Assembly: GCF_025252405.1 (NCBI RefSeq)
Contig: NZ_CP104307.1
Coordinates: 310,001 to 374,000, forward strand
Direction of reading: 5' to 3'
DNA: 64,000 nucleotides
DNA from: Flavobacterium sp. TR2
GTDB taxonomy: Bacteria; Bacteroidota; Bacteroidia; Flavobacteriales; Flavobacteriaceae
The position numbers and the translations under genes are program-made. Shown one piece after another: positions 35,837 to 45,010 of this stretch. The notes below the pieces were generated by a model that was not told where the DNA came from, made no database searches, and was given only the letters and a program-made list of their open reading frames with translations. Position 1 is the first letter of the stretch, and each line of letters starts with the position of its first letter.

Positions 35837-38341
35837 TTATTTAAAAGCTGTAACTATTAATAAAGCTAAACTAGAAATTACACTTCCTATACCTACCCAT
35901 TCTCCAGCAGTCATTTTCTTCTTTTCAGGCTTTTCAGGAACGACAATTTGCGAATCTGGCTCTACTTTAGGATAAGATCTAAAGAATAAAAACGAACTTG
36001 TAACAGCTGCCTTTCCATTAGGATATATTATATATGATTTTCTTTTCCATCCTTTACTATCGATACCTCCAACAGAATTAATATAATATTTAAACCCTTT
36101 ACCATTTCTATAAGGAATTTCAGAAGTTAAAAGTACATTTCCTGTAACTTTAACTCCTTCATTATATACCGCAACCTCAATTTCATCTCCAGGAAATAAG
36201 GTAACATTAGAATAGTGATTTTTATCTTTCACGATCTTTTCCCAATTCACAGGAATAGTTGTGTATTTTAACTCGTCTCTTAATTTTTTTGATAACTTAG
36301 ATTTAAGTGTATCTTTAGTTTTCAAATTTAATTCCTCTGGAGCTCCTTCTTTTTTCTCTAACGTTTCTTTCTTTTCAAGGTTAAGATTTATGGTTTCTAG
36401 CTGCTCAATCTGCTCTTCTTTGATTGGTCGTTTGATTTTCATACCATCTAAATTAGCAATAGATGTTAGTCCTCCAGCTCTCATTACTACATTGTAAACT
36501 CTCTCCTTTTTATTTGCTAGAACATATTTCCCTGGATAGGTAACGGCACCGCTTACTTTAACCATTTCTGGTTTCTCATAGACAGCCATTCGACGGATAT
36601 TAATAACATCAAAGGGTTTTAAAACAAAATTCTTAATTTGTTCATTATTGTCTGCCGTTATCTCTAATTCAACTAATTCTATTCGCTTCGGATCTGCATC
36701 ATCAATAGCATCAGATTTAATCATTCTCGCAATTTCAACTCTTTTTGAAGCTGAGCCAGTTAATCCTCCAACTTGGACAACTAAATCATTTAAAGTAAGA
36801 TTCTCGAAATATTCATACTCGCCAGGATTTTTTACTTCTCCATCTATAGTCACTTTATATTCCTCTCTAAAATCTAAAATAGAATATACTGTAACTATAT
36901 CTTCTCTTTTTAATTCAATGTCTGCATTTAAGTCTCCTGACAATGCAGCACCTAAATCTACATTAACAATTTCAGTAGTCAAATCTGTTTTCAGACGAAT
37001 AATTCTTGCTCGCTTACTATAAGCGTCTTCTTTTAATCCTTCTGCTCTTGTAACAAGATCTGAAATTCTCATTCCTTCTGTAAATGAGTAATAATCTGGT
37101 CTAAAAACGGCTCCTTCAATCTTAATACGGTTTTCAAATCGATTTAAAATCTTAGTAATCCTAAAAACATCTCCCGATTGAGGTTGATAAGAATTATATT
37201 CGCTTTCATTTATATCATGTACCTTAAATTCTTTTCCTGTCTTTTGCAATACATTCACTGATGCTGTATAAGCAAATTCATTAAATCCAGATGCAAAATT
37301 CAATAGATCAGAAAACTTTTCTCCTTTTTTCATTTCGAAAATACCTGGGCGTTTTACTTCTCCTTCTACTACAACTCTTTGAGTATAAGCAGGGATTCTA
37401 ATGACATCATTATCTCTTAAGCTTACATTATCGGATTGATCTCCTTTTACTAAAAACTTATAGATGTCAACATTTTTATAAATCTTATTATTTCTAATTA
37501 ATTCTATATTTCTGTAACTACCGTTTTTTCCAGGTCCACCTGCCAAATGCAATGCATTATAAACGGATGCTAAAGATGATATTGAATAATTTCCTGGCTG
37601 TTTACCTCCAACAATTGTTACTTTTATAGTTCTTATATCACTTAAACTAACACTAACCTGAGATTGCCCAGATCTAACTGTACTATATACTCTAGCAATT
37701 GCAGCTCTAATTTTTTGTGTAGCTGCTTCAATAGACATTCCTGCCACAGAAATTTGTCCAACATTAGTTATCGAAATTTTACCTTCAAAATTTACAGGAA
37801 CAGTATCTTCAAATTGCTGAACACCATATATACTAACTTCTAATTTATCTCCTGGCCCTAGAACATAGTTAACTGGTGTAGCCATTTTCAGATCTGGTTC
37901 AAAATTTAAAGTAGGATTATCAAATAATTCTGAACCAAAAACTAAAGCATTTAAAGAATCTTTAATTTTCTCATTTTTTATTTTTTCCTGTTTTCTACCA
38001 AACTCTGAGTCCTTATCTATTTTTTTAAGTTTGTCCTGATCCTTTTTATTTTTGTCTTTATCCTTATCTGAAGTATTCTTTTTTTCGTATTCTGTAATAC
38101 GAGTTCTTAACTTATCAAATTCCGTTTGACTCATCCCTTTGGACAAAGCCATAGATTCAACATCATTAATAGTTGCATTATTACTTTTTAATTGCGCAAT
38201 AATTTTTGCAATTTCATCATCTGACAAATAATCTACTTTTACAGTACTAAGGTCTTTAGATTTTACAATATCTTGGGCATTTGCATTTAAGGATATTAAT
38301 AACGTAAAAAATAGAGCAAGAACGTATGTTATTTTTTTCAT
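35837..38341 (-). CDS. Large SLBB-domain polysaccharide export protein, OPX family (834 aa)
   Basis: Outer-membrane export protein of the Wza superfamily, in the long form common in Bacteroidota. A signal peptide is visible (MKKITYVLALFFTLLISLNA, cleavage around residue 22). A strongly charged Lys/Asp-rich linker follows at about 95-130. The Poly_export motif is PVNYVLGPGDKLEVSIYG, followed by about six SLBB repeats, each with a pattern like VxGEVxxPGxY (for example VTIVGGKQPGNYSI, VVVEGEVKRPGIF, VTIDGEVKNPGEY and VKVSGAVTYPGKY). The C-terminus ends in one hydrophobic helix (WVGIGSVISSLALLIVTAF). There is no lipobox cysteine. Confidence 0.9.
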   Translation of the reverse strand: MKKITYVLALFFTLLISLNANAQDIVKSKDLSTVKVDYLSDDEIAKIIAQLKSNNATINDVESMALSKGMSQTEFDKLRTRITEYEKKNTSDKDKDKNKKDQDKLKKIDKDSEFGRKQEKIKNEKIKDSLNALVFGSELFDNPTLNFEPDLKMATPVNYVLGPGDKLEVSIYGVQQFEDTVPVNFEGKISITNVGQISVAGMSIEAATQKIRAAIARVYSTVRSGQSQVSVSLSDIRTIKVTIVGGKQPGNYSISSLASVYNALHLAGGPGKNGSYRNIELIRNNKIYKNVDIYKFLVKGDQSDNVSLRDNDVIRIPAYTQRVVVEGEVKRPGIFEMKKGEKFSDLLNFASGFNEFAYTASVNVLQKTGKEFKVHDINESEYNSYQPQSGDVFRITKILNRFENRIKIEGAVFRPDYYSFTEGMRISDLVTRAEGLKEDAYSKRARIIRLKTDLTTEIVNVDLGAALSGDLNADIELKREDIVTVYSILDFREEYKVTIDGEVKNPGEYEYFENLTLNDLVVQVGGLTGSASKRVEIARMIKSDAIDDADPKRIELVELEITADNNEQIKNFVLKPFDVINIRRMAVYEKPEMVKVSGAVTYPGKYVLANKKERVYNVVMRAGGLTSIANLDGMKIKRPIKEEQIEQLETINLNLEKKETLEKKEGAPEELNLKTKDTLKSKLSKKLRDELKYTTIPVNWEKIVKDKNHYSNVTLFPGDEIEVAVYNEGVKVTGNVLLTSEIPYRNGKGFKYYINSVGGIDSKGWKRKSYIIYPNGKAAVTSSFLFFRSYPKVEPDSQIVVPEKPEKKKMTAGEWVGIGSVISSLALLIVTAFK

Positions 38342-38388
38342 ATTTACGAGAAAATTATTTCAAAGATATTTATTTACTAAAATCTTCT

Positions 38389-39435
38389 TTATGAGTATTG
38401 TTTTTGATAATAATCTTTATAAGCCCCTGAAGTAACATTCTGGAGCCATTCTTGGTTATCTAGGCACCAATTTATAGTCTTTTCTAATCCTTCTTCAAAA
38501 GTAACAGAAGGTTTCCAACCTAATTCTTTATTAATTTTTGAGGCATCTATAGCATAACGCAAATCGTGGCCTGGTCTGTCTTTTACGTATGTTATTAATT
38601 TTTCAGAAGCACCTTCCGCCCTTCCTAATTTCCTATCCATTATTTTACATAGCAACTTAACGAGATCTATATTTTTCCATTCATTAAATCCGCCAATATT
38701 ATAAGTTTCATGATTTTTTCCTTCATGAAAAACTAAATCTATTGCAATTGCATGATCCTCTACAAATAGCCAATCACGCGTATAATTTCCATCTCCGTAA
38801 ACAGGTAGTGACTTATTATTTATAATATTATTAATAAAAAGAGGAATAAGTTTCTCAGGAAAATGATATGATCCATAATTATTTGAACAATTAGTTAAAA
38901 CATATGGAAGACCATAAGTTTCTCCATAAGCTCTAACAAAATGATCAGAACTTGCTTTTGAAGCAGAATATGGAGAATTAGGGTCATACGGTGTTTGTTC
39001 AGTAAACAGCCCAGTAGAACCTAAGGAACCGTAAACTTCATCTGTACTAATGTGATAAAATCTTTTCCCTTGAGAATTATCTTTCCATTGATTCTTAGCT
39101 GCATTCAATAAATTCATTGTTCCGATAACATTTGTTTTCACAAATGCTAATGGATCTTCAATTGAACGATCAACATGAGATTCTGCTGCTAAATGTAAAA
39201 CACCATCGAAGTTATGAAGTTTAAAAAGTTCATTAATAAAATTTTCATCAACAATATCTCCTTTTACAAACGTGTAATTTGGTTTATTTTCAATATCTTT
39301 TATATTTTCAAGGTTTCCCGCATAAGTCAATGCGTCTAAATTGAAAATTTGATATTCTGGATATTTATTCACAAAACGTCTAACTACATGAGAACCAATA
39401 AAACCAGCTCCACCAGTTATTAGAATTTTTTTCAT
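38389..39435 (-). CDS. rmlB: dTDP-glucose 4,6-dehydratase (348 aa)
   Basis: Second enzyme of dTDP-L-rhamnose synthesis and also source of the 4-keto-6-deoxy sugar for dTDP-amino sugars. SDR signatures: TGGAGFIGSH at 7-16, NLDALTYAGN, HLAAESHVDRS, the STDEVYG catalytic triad region (T131, D132, E133) and Y156/K160 in YSASK. NNYGSYHFPEKLIPL and RDWLFVEDHA are RmlB-specific. It is split from rmlC, rmlD and rmlA by about 18 kb. Confidence 0.97.
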   Translation of the reverse strand: MKKILITGGAGFIGSHVVRRFVNKYPEYQIFNLDALTYAGNLENIKDIENKPNYTFVKGDIVDENFINELFKLHNFDGVLHLAAESHVDRSIEDPLAFVKTNVIGTMNLLNAAKNQWKDNSQGKRFYHISTDEVYGSLGSTGLFTEQTPYDPNSPYSASKASSDHFVRAYGETYGLPYVLTNCSNNYGSYHFPEKLIPLFINNIINNKSLPVYGDGNYTRDWLFVEDHAIAIDLVFHEGKNHETYNIGGFNEWKNIDLVKLLCKIMDRKLGRAEGASEKLITYVKDRPGHDLRYAIDASKINKELGWKPSVTFEEGLEKTINWCLDNQEWLQNVTSGAYKDYYQKQYS

Positions 39436-39451
39436 TTTAAAATGCTTTTAT

Positions 39452-40459
39452 TTAATTTAATAAATCTGAATTTTGTTTTTCCAGTTCGTTATATATATCC
39501 TTTACATCTTGCGAATTTTCTTTTTGCAAAATCAAATTTGCAGTGTCAGTATGTACAAAAATAGTATTTCTTAAGCCTAAAAAAACAGTATGGCTATCAC
39601 AACCGATTACCATATTCCCATTAGAATCTACAGGATGCCCTTTTGAAACTAAATATTCGTATACTGATTCAAAAGAACCAAGATCAGACCAAGAAAAAGA
39701 TGCAGGAACTACTTTAATTTTTTTACTCCTTTCCATCACAGCATAATCAATACTTATAGATGGAATTTGCATTGATAATTCTAAATCTAAAAACCCTTCT
39801 TGAGAAGCTTCCCAAACTGCTTTAGATTTTTCATAAACATCTGGTTGAAATTGTTTTAATTCGTCCAATAAAACTCCTGCCTTAAAACAGAACATACCAC
39901 TATTCCAGAGAAAATTTCCTCTAGAAATAAACTCTTTAGCTGTAGTTTCATTAGGTTTTTCTCGAAACGATAAAACTTTATCTCCTTTAGATTCTATATA
40001 GCCATAACCGGTTTCTGGTTTTGTTGGGATAATTCCAAAAGTAACTATATATCCATCTTCTGCTTTAGAAATTGCCTCTTGGATCGCATTATTGTAATCC
40101 GATATCTTATCAATTATATGATCAGAAGGAGTTACAATTAATATATCTTCTGGTTTTGAAGCAAAAGCAGCAAAGGCAATAGCTGCTGCAGTATTTCTAG
40201 GTGTAGCTTCCACAATATTTACATAAGCAGTATTGGTTTTGTTCATAACGACACCACTCAAATGATGATTATCAACATTCCCAACAACCATCACTCTATC
40301 AGCCAAATGACTATTACGCTCTACCGTCATTTCGAATAATGATTTCCCTTCAAATATCTCTAAATATTGTTTTGGTCTGCTTTTACGAGAAAGAGGCCAT
40401 AATCTACTGCCTACTCCACCGGTCAAAACAACATGTATTATTGTATTTTTTGTTTCCAT
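39452..40459 (-). CDS. manC: Mannose-1-phosphate guanylyltransferase (335 aa)
   Basis: Makes GDP-mannose from mannose-1-phosphate and GTP. Visible motifs: VVLTGGVGSRLWPLSRKSRPKQ, EATPRNTAAAIAFA, VTPSDHII, FREKPN and NSGMFCFKAG. The protein ends after the nucleotidyltransferase domain plus a short beta-helix part; the C-terminal phosphomannose isomerase domain of the bifunctional type is absent. No gmd or fcl gene is in the window, so GDP-mannose itself or a product made elsewhere is used. Confidence 0.93.
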   Translation of the reverse strand: METKNTIIHVVLTGGVGSRLWPLSRKSRPKQYLEIFEGKSLFEMTVERNSHLADRVMVVGNVDNHHLSGVVMNKTNTAYVNIVEATPRNTAAAIAFAAFASKPEDILIVTPSDHIIDKISDYNNAIQEAISKAEDGYIVTFGIIPTKPETGYGYIESKGDKVLSFREKPNETTAKEFISRGNFLWNSGMFCFKAGVLLDELKQFQPDVYEKSKAVWEASQEGFLDLELSMQIPSISIDYAVMERSKKIKVVPASFSWSDLGSFESVYEYLVSKGHPVDSNGNMVIGCDSHTVFLGLRNTIFVHTDTANLILQKENSQDVKDIYNELEKQNSDLLN

Positions 40460-40489
40460 TTTCTCTAAAATAAAAAAAGACTTTTAGCA

Positions 40490-41779
40490 CTATAGCCTAT
40501 TATCAGCTATAGTACCTAAAACTCCTTTTACATCATATAATAAACTATTTGATTTTTGCAATGCAGCAAAATCTAATTCTAAAAATTCAGCATGTGAAAC
40601 TCCTAGAACTATGGCATCAAATTTATTGTTTGGAATAGAGTCTAATGTTATTAAATTATATTCTTTTGTTACATCCTCTGCATTTGCAAGGGGGTCAAAT
40701 ATGGTCACTAAAATTCCATATTCTTTTAAAGCTTTTACTACATCTACGATTTTAGTATTTCTTACGTCTGGGCAATTCTCTTTAAAAGTAATCCCAAGCA
40801 TTAATAATTCAGCGCCATTAACAGAAATACCTTTTTTGATCATTAACTTCACTATTTGCGAAGCTACATATTCGCCCATACTATCATTCAGACGTCTTCC
40901 TGCTAATATAATTTCAGGATGATAGCCAAATTCTTGTGCCCTTTGAGCTAAATAATAAGGATCAACTCCGATACAATGTCCTCCAACAAGACCTGGTTTA
41001 AAAGGCAAGAAATTCCATTTTGTCGCTGCTGCCGTCAATACTTCTTGCGTATCAATATTCATTAAATTGAATATTTTAGCAAGTTCGTTTACAAAGGCAA
41101 TATTGATATCCCGCTGTGAATTTTCAATCACTTTTGCTGCTTCTGCAACTTTTATAGTAGGCGCTAAATGTGTTCCCGCTGTAATTACAGACTTATACAA
41201 AGCATCAACTTTTAATCCAATTTCAGGGGTTGAACCAGAAGTCACTTTTAAGATTTTTTCAACAGTGTGTTCTTTATCTCCTGGATTAATTCTTTCTGGC
41301 GAATATCCTGCAAAAAAGTCTTCATTAAACCTTAATCCAGAAACTCGCTCTAAAACAGGCACACATTGCTCTTCCGTCACACCAGGATAAACAGTCGATT
41401 CATAAATAACAATATCTCCTTTTTTTAGAACTTTACCAACGGTTTCGCTAGATTTATAAAGAGGTGTTAAATCTGGTCTATTGTTTTTATCTACAGGGGT
41501 AGGAACTGTAACTATATAATAATTACACTCAGCTATATCATTTAAAGATGTAGTGCAATATAATCCTTTTTTTTCAGTTGGTTTATCTACTAAAACATTT
41601 TGTAAAACATCATCTTCAACCTCAAAAGTTGTATCTGTTCCCGATTTTAAAGAATTAACTCTAGATTCATTTATATCAAAACCAATAACAGGATATTTTG
41701 TTGCAAATAATCTAGCTAATGGCAGTCCAACATACCCTAAACCAATAACCGCAATTTTAACTTTTTTTTCTACTTCCAT
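40490..41779 (-). CDS. UDP-HexNAc 6-dehydrogenase, TviB/WbpA/WbpO-like (429 aa)
   Basis: Four-electron NAD-dependent oxidation of UDP-GlcNAc or UDP-GalNAc to the uronic acid. Three domains: NAD-binding GLGYVGLPLA at 13-22, the central helical domain with KVAEAAKVIENSQRDINIAF (K216), and the UDP-binding C-terminal domain. The catalytic Cys269 is in GGHCIGVDPYY. The latter form marks the TviB/WbpA group rather than Ugd. It heads the Wzx/Wzy block, 85 bp behind a good promoter. With the WbpP-like epimerase nearby, UDP-GalNAcA is a plausible product. Confidence 0.92.
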   Translation of the reverse strand: MEVEKKVKIAVIGLGYVGLPLARLFATKYPVIGFDINESRVNSLKSGTDTTFEVEDDVLQNVLVDKPTEKKGLYCTTSLNDIAECNYYIVTVPTPVDKNNRPDLTPLYKSSETVGKVLKKGDIVIYESTVYPGVTEEQCVPVLERVSGLRFNEDFFAGYSPERINPGDKEHTVEKILKVTSGSTPEIGLKVDALYKSVITAGTHLAPTIKVAEAAKVIENSQRDINIAFVNELAKIFNLMNIDTQEVLTAAATKWNFLPFKPGLVGGHCIGVDPYYLAQRAQEFGYHPEIILAGRRLNDSMGEYVASQIVKLMIKKGISVNGAELLMLGITFKENCPDVRNTKIVDVVKALKEYGILVTIFDPLANAEDVTKEYNLITLDSIPNNKFDAIVLGVSHAEFLELDFAALQKSNSLLYDVKGVLGTIADNRL

Positions 41780-41871
41780 TTTCTTAATTCCTTTAGGCTT
41801 TCAAAAATTCACGGCTTCGCCATTCCAAGTCACAAAATCTGACTCAGATACCTAAATTAATCATTTTCGCG

Positions 41872-41902
41872 CAAATATAGTATAATAAGTCTAGTTATTC
41901 AA
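41872..41902 (-). promoter_or_regulatory. Promoter of the Wzx/Wzy block
   Basis: The minus strand carries TTG (41900-41902), a 20-nt spacer and TATATTTG (41872-41879), an excellent match to the Bacteroidota TTG-N~20-TAnnTTTG promoter. It lies 92 bp ahead of the TviB-like gene, leaving a leader of roughly 85 nt. It is located between the UpxY terminator and the first gene of the block. Confidence 0.65.
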
Positions 41903-41994
41903 TACGGTTTCACGTAATACTCAAAAACAAATTGTTAATTAAAATACGCTTAACTACAATACGTTATTAATCAGACTGTAAATAATTCCCTTAT

Positions 41995-42035
41995 AAAAAA
42001 AAAAGAAGAAAAAATCTAAAAAAAGACTTCTCTTC
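41995..42035 (-). terminator. Terminator downstream of the UpxY-like gene
   Basis: On the minus strand an 8-bp stem (42028-42035 with 42005-42012, one G-U pair) is followed by a run of ten T (42004-41995). The loop is about 15 nt and itself T-rich, so strength is uncertain. A second short hairpin overlaps the UpxY stop at about 42052-42066. Confidence 0.5.
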
Positions 42036-42061
42036 CGTTTAATTTTTATTGGATAACGCTG

Positions 42062-42526
42062 TTATCTATATTTTATTTTTAAAACACACCCTAAAGTTTC
42101 CAAAACTAGTATATAATAATTATTAGAAACTTCCTGAACAATTGCATTCTGATTAATAAATGCTCCTGATTCTAATTTGATTTTGTCTCCAACCTGAAGA
42201 GCAGAAACACTTACTTCACTAATATTTGTTGATTTTAAACCAGTTTTTATAGCTTCAATTTCTTGATCTTTTACAATTGCTGGTTTTCCAAGCCAAAATA
42301 AATACCTTATCGCTCCAGCAGCCTGAAAAACCAAATTCCTTTCTGAATCTTCCAGTTGAACAAAAACATAGGAACTGAAAAGCGGAGTTTCAATCTTTTT
42401 CTTTCTATCTGACCATTGCTTAACTTGAGTAATAAGAGGACAATAACACTCAATTCCTAATTGATCGAGTTTATCAGCAACTTTTTTTTCCCATTTAGGC
42501 TTTGTATAAACTACGTACCAGTTCAT
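42062..42526 (-). CDS. NusG-like transcription antiterminator, UpxY family (154 aa)
   Basis: A specialised NusG paralogue. The NGN domain begins NWYVVYTKPKWEKKVADKL and includes QWSDRKKKIETPLFSSYVFV, the usual UpxY/RfaH-type segment; a C-terminal KOW domain follows (LQVGDKIKLESGAF to the end). In Bacteroides, UpxY proteins let polymerase read through early termination in capsule operons. Here it sits between the upstream export genes and the Wzx/Wzy block, ahead of a terminator and a promoter. Its likely job is processivity through the long AT-rich glycan operon. The housekeeping nusG is not in this window. Confidence 0.9.
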   Translation of the reverse strand: MNWYVVYTKPKWEKKVADKLDQLGIECYCPLITQVKQWSDRKKKIETPLFSSYVFVQLEDSERNLVFQAAGAIRYLFWLGKPAIVKDQEIEAIKTGLKSTNISEVSVSALQVGDKIKLESGAFINQNAIVQEVSNNYYILVLETLGCVLKIKYR

Positions 42527-42600
42527 CTTTTTATTTATAACGAAGTAAACCTTACTACTTCACATTTTCACATCCTTTTTTACTTCTTCACAAGATGATC

Positions 42601-43992
42601 TTAAGAACCTATACCTCTGTAAACAAAACCGATTGACTCTAATTCTTTAGCATTCAAAATGTTTCTTCCGTCAAAAATAAAAGCTGGTTTATGCATCGAA
42701 TCGTAGATCTTTTTCCAATCATAAGTTGTGAATTCATCCCATTCTGTTAAGATTGCAATTGCATGAGCATCCTTACAAGCTTCATAAGCATTATCCAAAA
42801 CCTTTAGGGCTTTACTATTTTCTTCCCTTGATCTTGTTTCTAAATAGTTCAGATCACTTAACATCTTATTTTCAGAAACTTTAGGATCATAAACAGAAAT
42901 TTTGGCTTGCTCATTTATCAAATCATCAGCTACGTAAATGGCCGCAGATTCTCTTGTATCGTTTGTGTCTTTTTTGAATGCCCAGCCCAAAAAAGTAATT
43001 TTTTTATCCGCTACGGTATTATATAATGTTTGTACAATTTTATTAGAGAATCTTCTTTTTTGATGGTCGTTCATAATAATGACTTGTTCCCAATAATCTG
43101 CAACTTCGTTCAAACCGTATGATTTTGCGATATAGACCAAATTCAGAATATCTTTTTGAAAACAAGACCCCCCGAATCCGACAGAAGATTTTAAGAATTT
43201 AGGTCCAATTCTACTATCCATTCCAATTGCTCTTGCAACTTCATTCACATCTGCGCCGGTTTTCTCACAAAGTTCTGACATTGCATTGATTGACGATATG
43301 CGCTGCGCTAAAAATGCATTTGCAGTCAGTTTAGACAATTCTGATGACCAAACATTGGTTGTCAAAATCAAATCTTTGCTAACCCAGTTTGCATAAACAT
43401 CTACAAGAGACTTTATTGCTTCTTCTCCTTCTGGCGTACTATCGCCTCCAATTAAAATTCGATCTGGATTTAACAAATCTGCAACCGCAGTACCTTCTGC
43501 TAAAAATTCTGGATTAGATAAAATTTGAAATTGAACACCATTTCCTGTATTATCCAAGATACTTTTAATGGCCTCAGCAGTTCTAACTGGCAAAGTAGAT
43601 TTCTCTACAACTATTTTATTTTGTTTGGCTACTCTTGCGATTTGTCTAGCGCATAACTCTATATATTTCAAATCAGCTGCCATCCCTTTTCCTTTTCCAT
43701 ACGTCTTGGTTGGCGTATTTACCGAAATAAATATCATTTGAGCTTCATCTATTGCTCTATCCACATCTGTAGAAAAGAATAAATTTCTCCCTCTTGCTTC
43801 CGCCACAATTTCAGAAAGACCAGGTTCATATATAGGAATATTTTCAGGGTTTGGATCGTTCCAATCTGCGATTCTTTGTTCATTCAAATCAACAACTGTA
43901 ACCTGAATGTGCGGGCATTTTTGTGCTATAACTGCCATCGTTGGCCCACCAACATATCCTGCGCCAATGCAGCAAATTTTTGTAATTTTCAT
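42601..43992 (-). CDS. ugd: UDP-glucose 6-dehydrogenase, animal-like form (463 aa)
   Basis: Oxidises UDP-glucose to UDP-glucuronate. NAD-binding [13 protein letters not shown] at 6-18, [11 protein letters not shown] at 89-99, the central [15 protein letters not shown] and the catalytic Cys277 in [10 protein letters not shown]. The C-terminal UDP-binding domain contains [16 protein letters not shown]. At 463 residues it is longer than the usual bacterial Ugd (about 390-440), and several segments recall animal UGDH closely. It sits in the front part of the polysaccharide region, between the WbpP-like epimerase and the antiterminator. Confidence 0.93.
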   Translation of the reverse strand: MKITKICCIGAGYVGGPTMAVIAQKCPHIQVTVVDLNEQRIADWNDPNPENIPIYEPGLSEIVAEARGRNLFFSTDVDRAIDEAQMIFISVNTPTKTYGKGKGMAADLKYIELCARQIARVAKQNKIVVEKSTLPVRTAEAIKSILDNTGNGVQFQILSNPEFLAEGTAVADLLNPDRILIGGDSTPEGEEAIKSLVDVYANWVSKDLILTTNVWSSELSKLTANAFLAQRISSINAMSELCEKTGADVNEVARAIGMDSRIGPKFLKSSVGFGGSCFQKDILNLVYIAKSYGLNEVADYWEQVIIMNDHQKRRFSNKIVQTLYNTVADKKITFLGWAFKKDTNDTRESAAIYVADDLINEQAKISVYDPKVSENKMLSDLNYLETRSREENSKALKVLDNAYEACKDAHAIAILTEWDEFTTYDWKKIYDSMHKPAFIFDGRNILNAKELESIGFVYRGIGS

Positions 43993-44016
43993 TTGATCTA
44001 TTTTATTTTGATCTAT

Positions 44017-45000
44017 TTATTTTAAATTATTCCAATACCATCCTACAGCCTCTTTCAATCCATCTTGCAACGAATATTTTGGATTATACCCTAGCATTTT
44101 TTTTGCTTTTTCAATACTTGCCAAAGAATGTGGAATATCTCCTGCTCTGTTTTCTCCATAAATAACTGGAACCTTTTTTATTTCTGGATCAAACTCTGAC
44201 AAATATTCTTTTAAATATTTCACCAAGTCATTTAATGTGTTTCTATCTCCAAATGCTGTATTGTAAACGGTATTAACTGCTTCTAGATTTTGAGAAGTCA
44301 TAGCCAACTCATTCATTTGAATAACATTGTCAATGTATGTGAAATCGCGAGAATAATTTCCATCCCCATTAACTATTGGGCTTTCATGATTCATAAATTG
44401 CTTTACAAACTTCGGAATTACAGCAGCATACGCTCCGTTTGGATCTTGTTTCCTTCCAAAAACATTAAAGTAACGAAGACCGATTGTTTCTACGCCATAC
44501 GTTTTGCTAAAGATTTCTGCATATAACTCATTTACATATTTAGTAATTGCATAGGGCGACAATGGCTTTCCGATGACATCCTCAACTTTTGGCAATCCTT
44601 GAGAATCTCCATAAGTCGAAGAACTGGCTGCATATACAAATCGTTTAACCTTTGCATCTCGGGCTGCTGTTAGCATATTTAAAAATCCAGAAACATTTAC
44701 ATCATTGGTTGTAATTGGATCTTTTATTGATCTAGGAACAGATCCTAAAGCTGCCTGATGCAAAACATAGTCTGCCCCTTCAACCGCCAAATTACAATCA
44801 GATAAATTTCGAATATCGCCTTCAATTAGTTTAAAATCTGGATTATCTAAAAAATCCTTTAAATTATGACGGTGACCTGTGGAAAAATTATCCAAACAAA
44901 CAATCTTATAACCTAAGCTTAAAAAATACTCGGTCAAATTCGAACCTATAAATCCAGCTCCTCCTGTAATTAAAATTGTATATTTTGCTTTATTTTCCAT
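44017..45000 (-). CDS. wbpP: UDP-GlcNAc 4-epimerase, WbpP/TviC-like (327 aa)
   Basis: Extended SDR interconverting UDP-GlcNAc and UDP-GalNAc (or the uronic acids). TGGAGFIGSNL at 13-23, DNFSTGHRHNL, HQAALGSVPRSIKDP (a WbpP-type segment), AASSSTYGD and the catalytic YAITK. RYFNVFGRKQDPNGAYAAVIPKF is highly typical of WbpP. Length is close to WbpP (341). It lies 16 bp above ugd and 10 bp below wzc. Together with the TviB-like dehydrogenase it would supply UDP-GalNAcA. Confidence 0.93.
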   Translation of the reverse strand: MENKAKYTILITGGAGFIGSNLTEYFLSLGYKIVCLDNFSTGHRHNLKDFLDNPDFKLIEGDIRNLSDCNLAVEGADYVLHQAALGSVPRSIKDPITTNDVNVSGFLNMLTAARDAKVKRFVYAASSSTYGDSQGLPKVEDVIGKPLSPYAITKYVNELYAEIFSKTYGVETIGLRYFNVFGRKQDPNGAYAAVIPKFVKQFMNHESPIVNGDGNYSRDFTYIDNVIQMNELAMTSQNLEAVNTVYNTAFGDRNTLNDLVKYLKEYLSEFDPEIKKVPVIYGENRAGDIPHSLASIEKAKKMLGYNPKYSLQDGLKEAVGWYWNNLK

Positions 45001-45010
45001 TTATCCAAGT

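Noticed and set aside
36648..37022. Plus-strand open frame of 124 codons
   Set aside because: Antisense to the SLBB export protein; low-complexity Ser/Thr/Ile peptide typical of the opposite strand of a coding gene.
42542..42561. 6-bp inverted repeat ahead of the UpxY-like gene
   Set aside because: Short and weak, no promoter box matched; not called as an operator.
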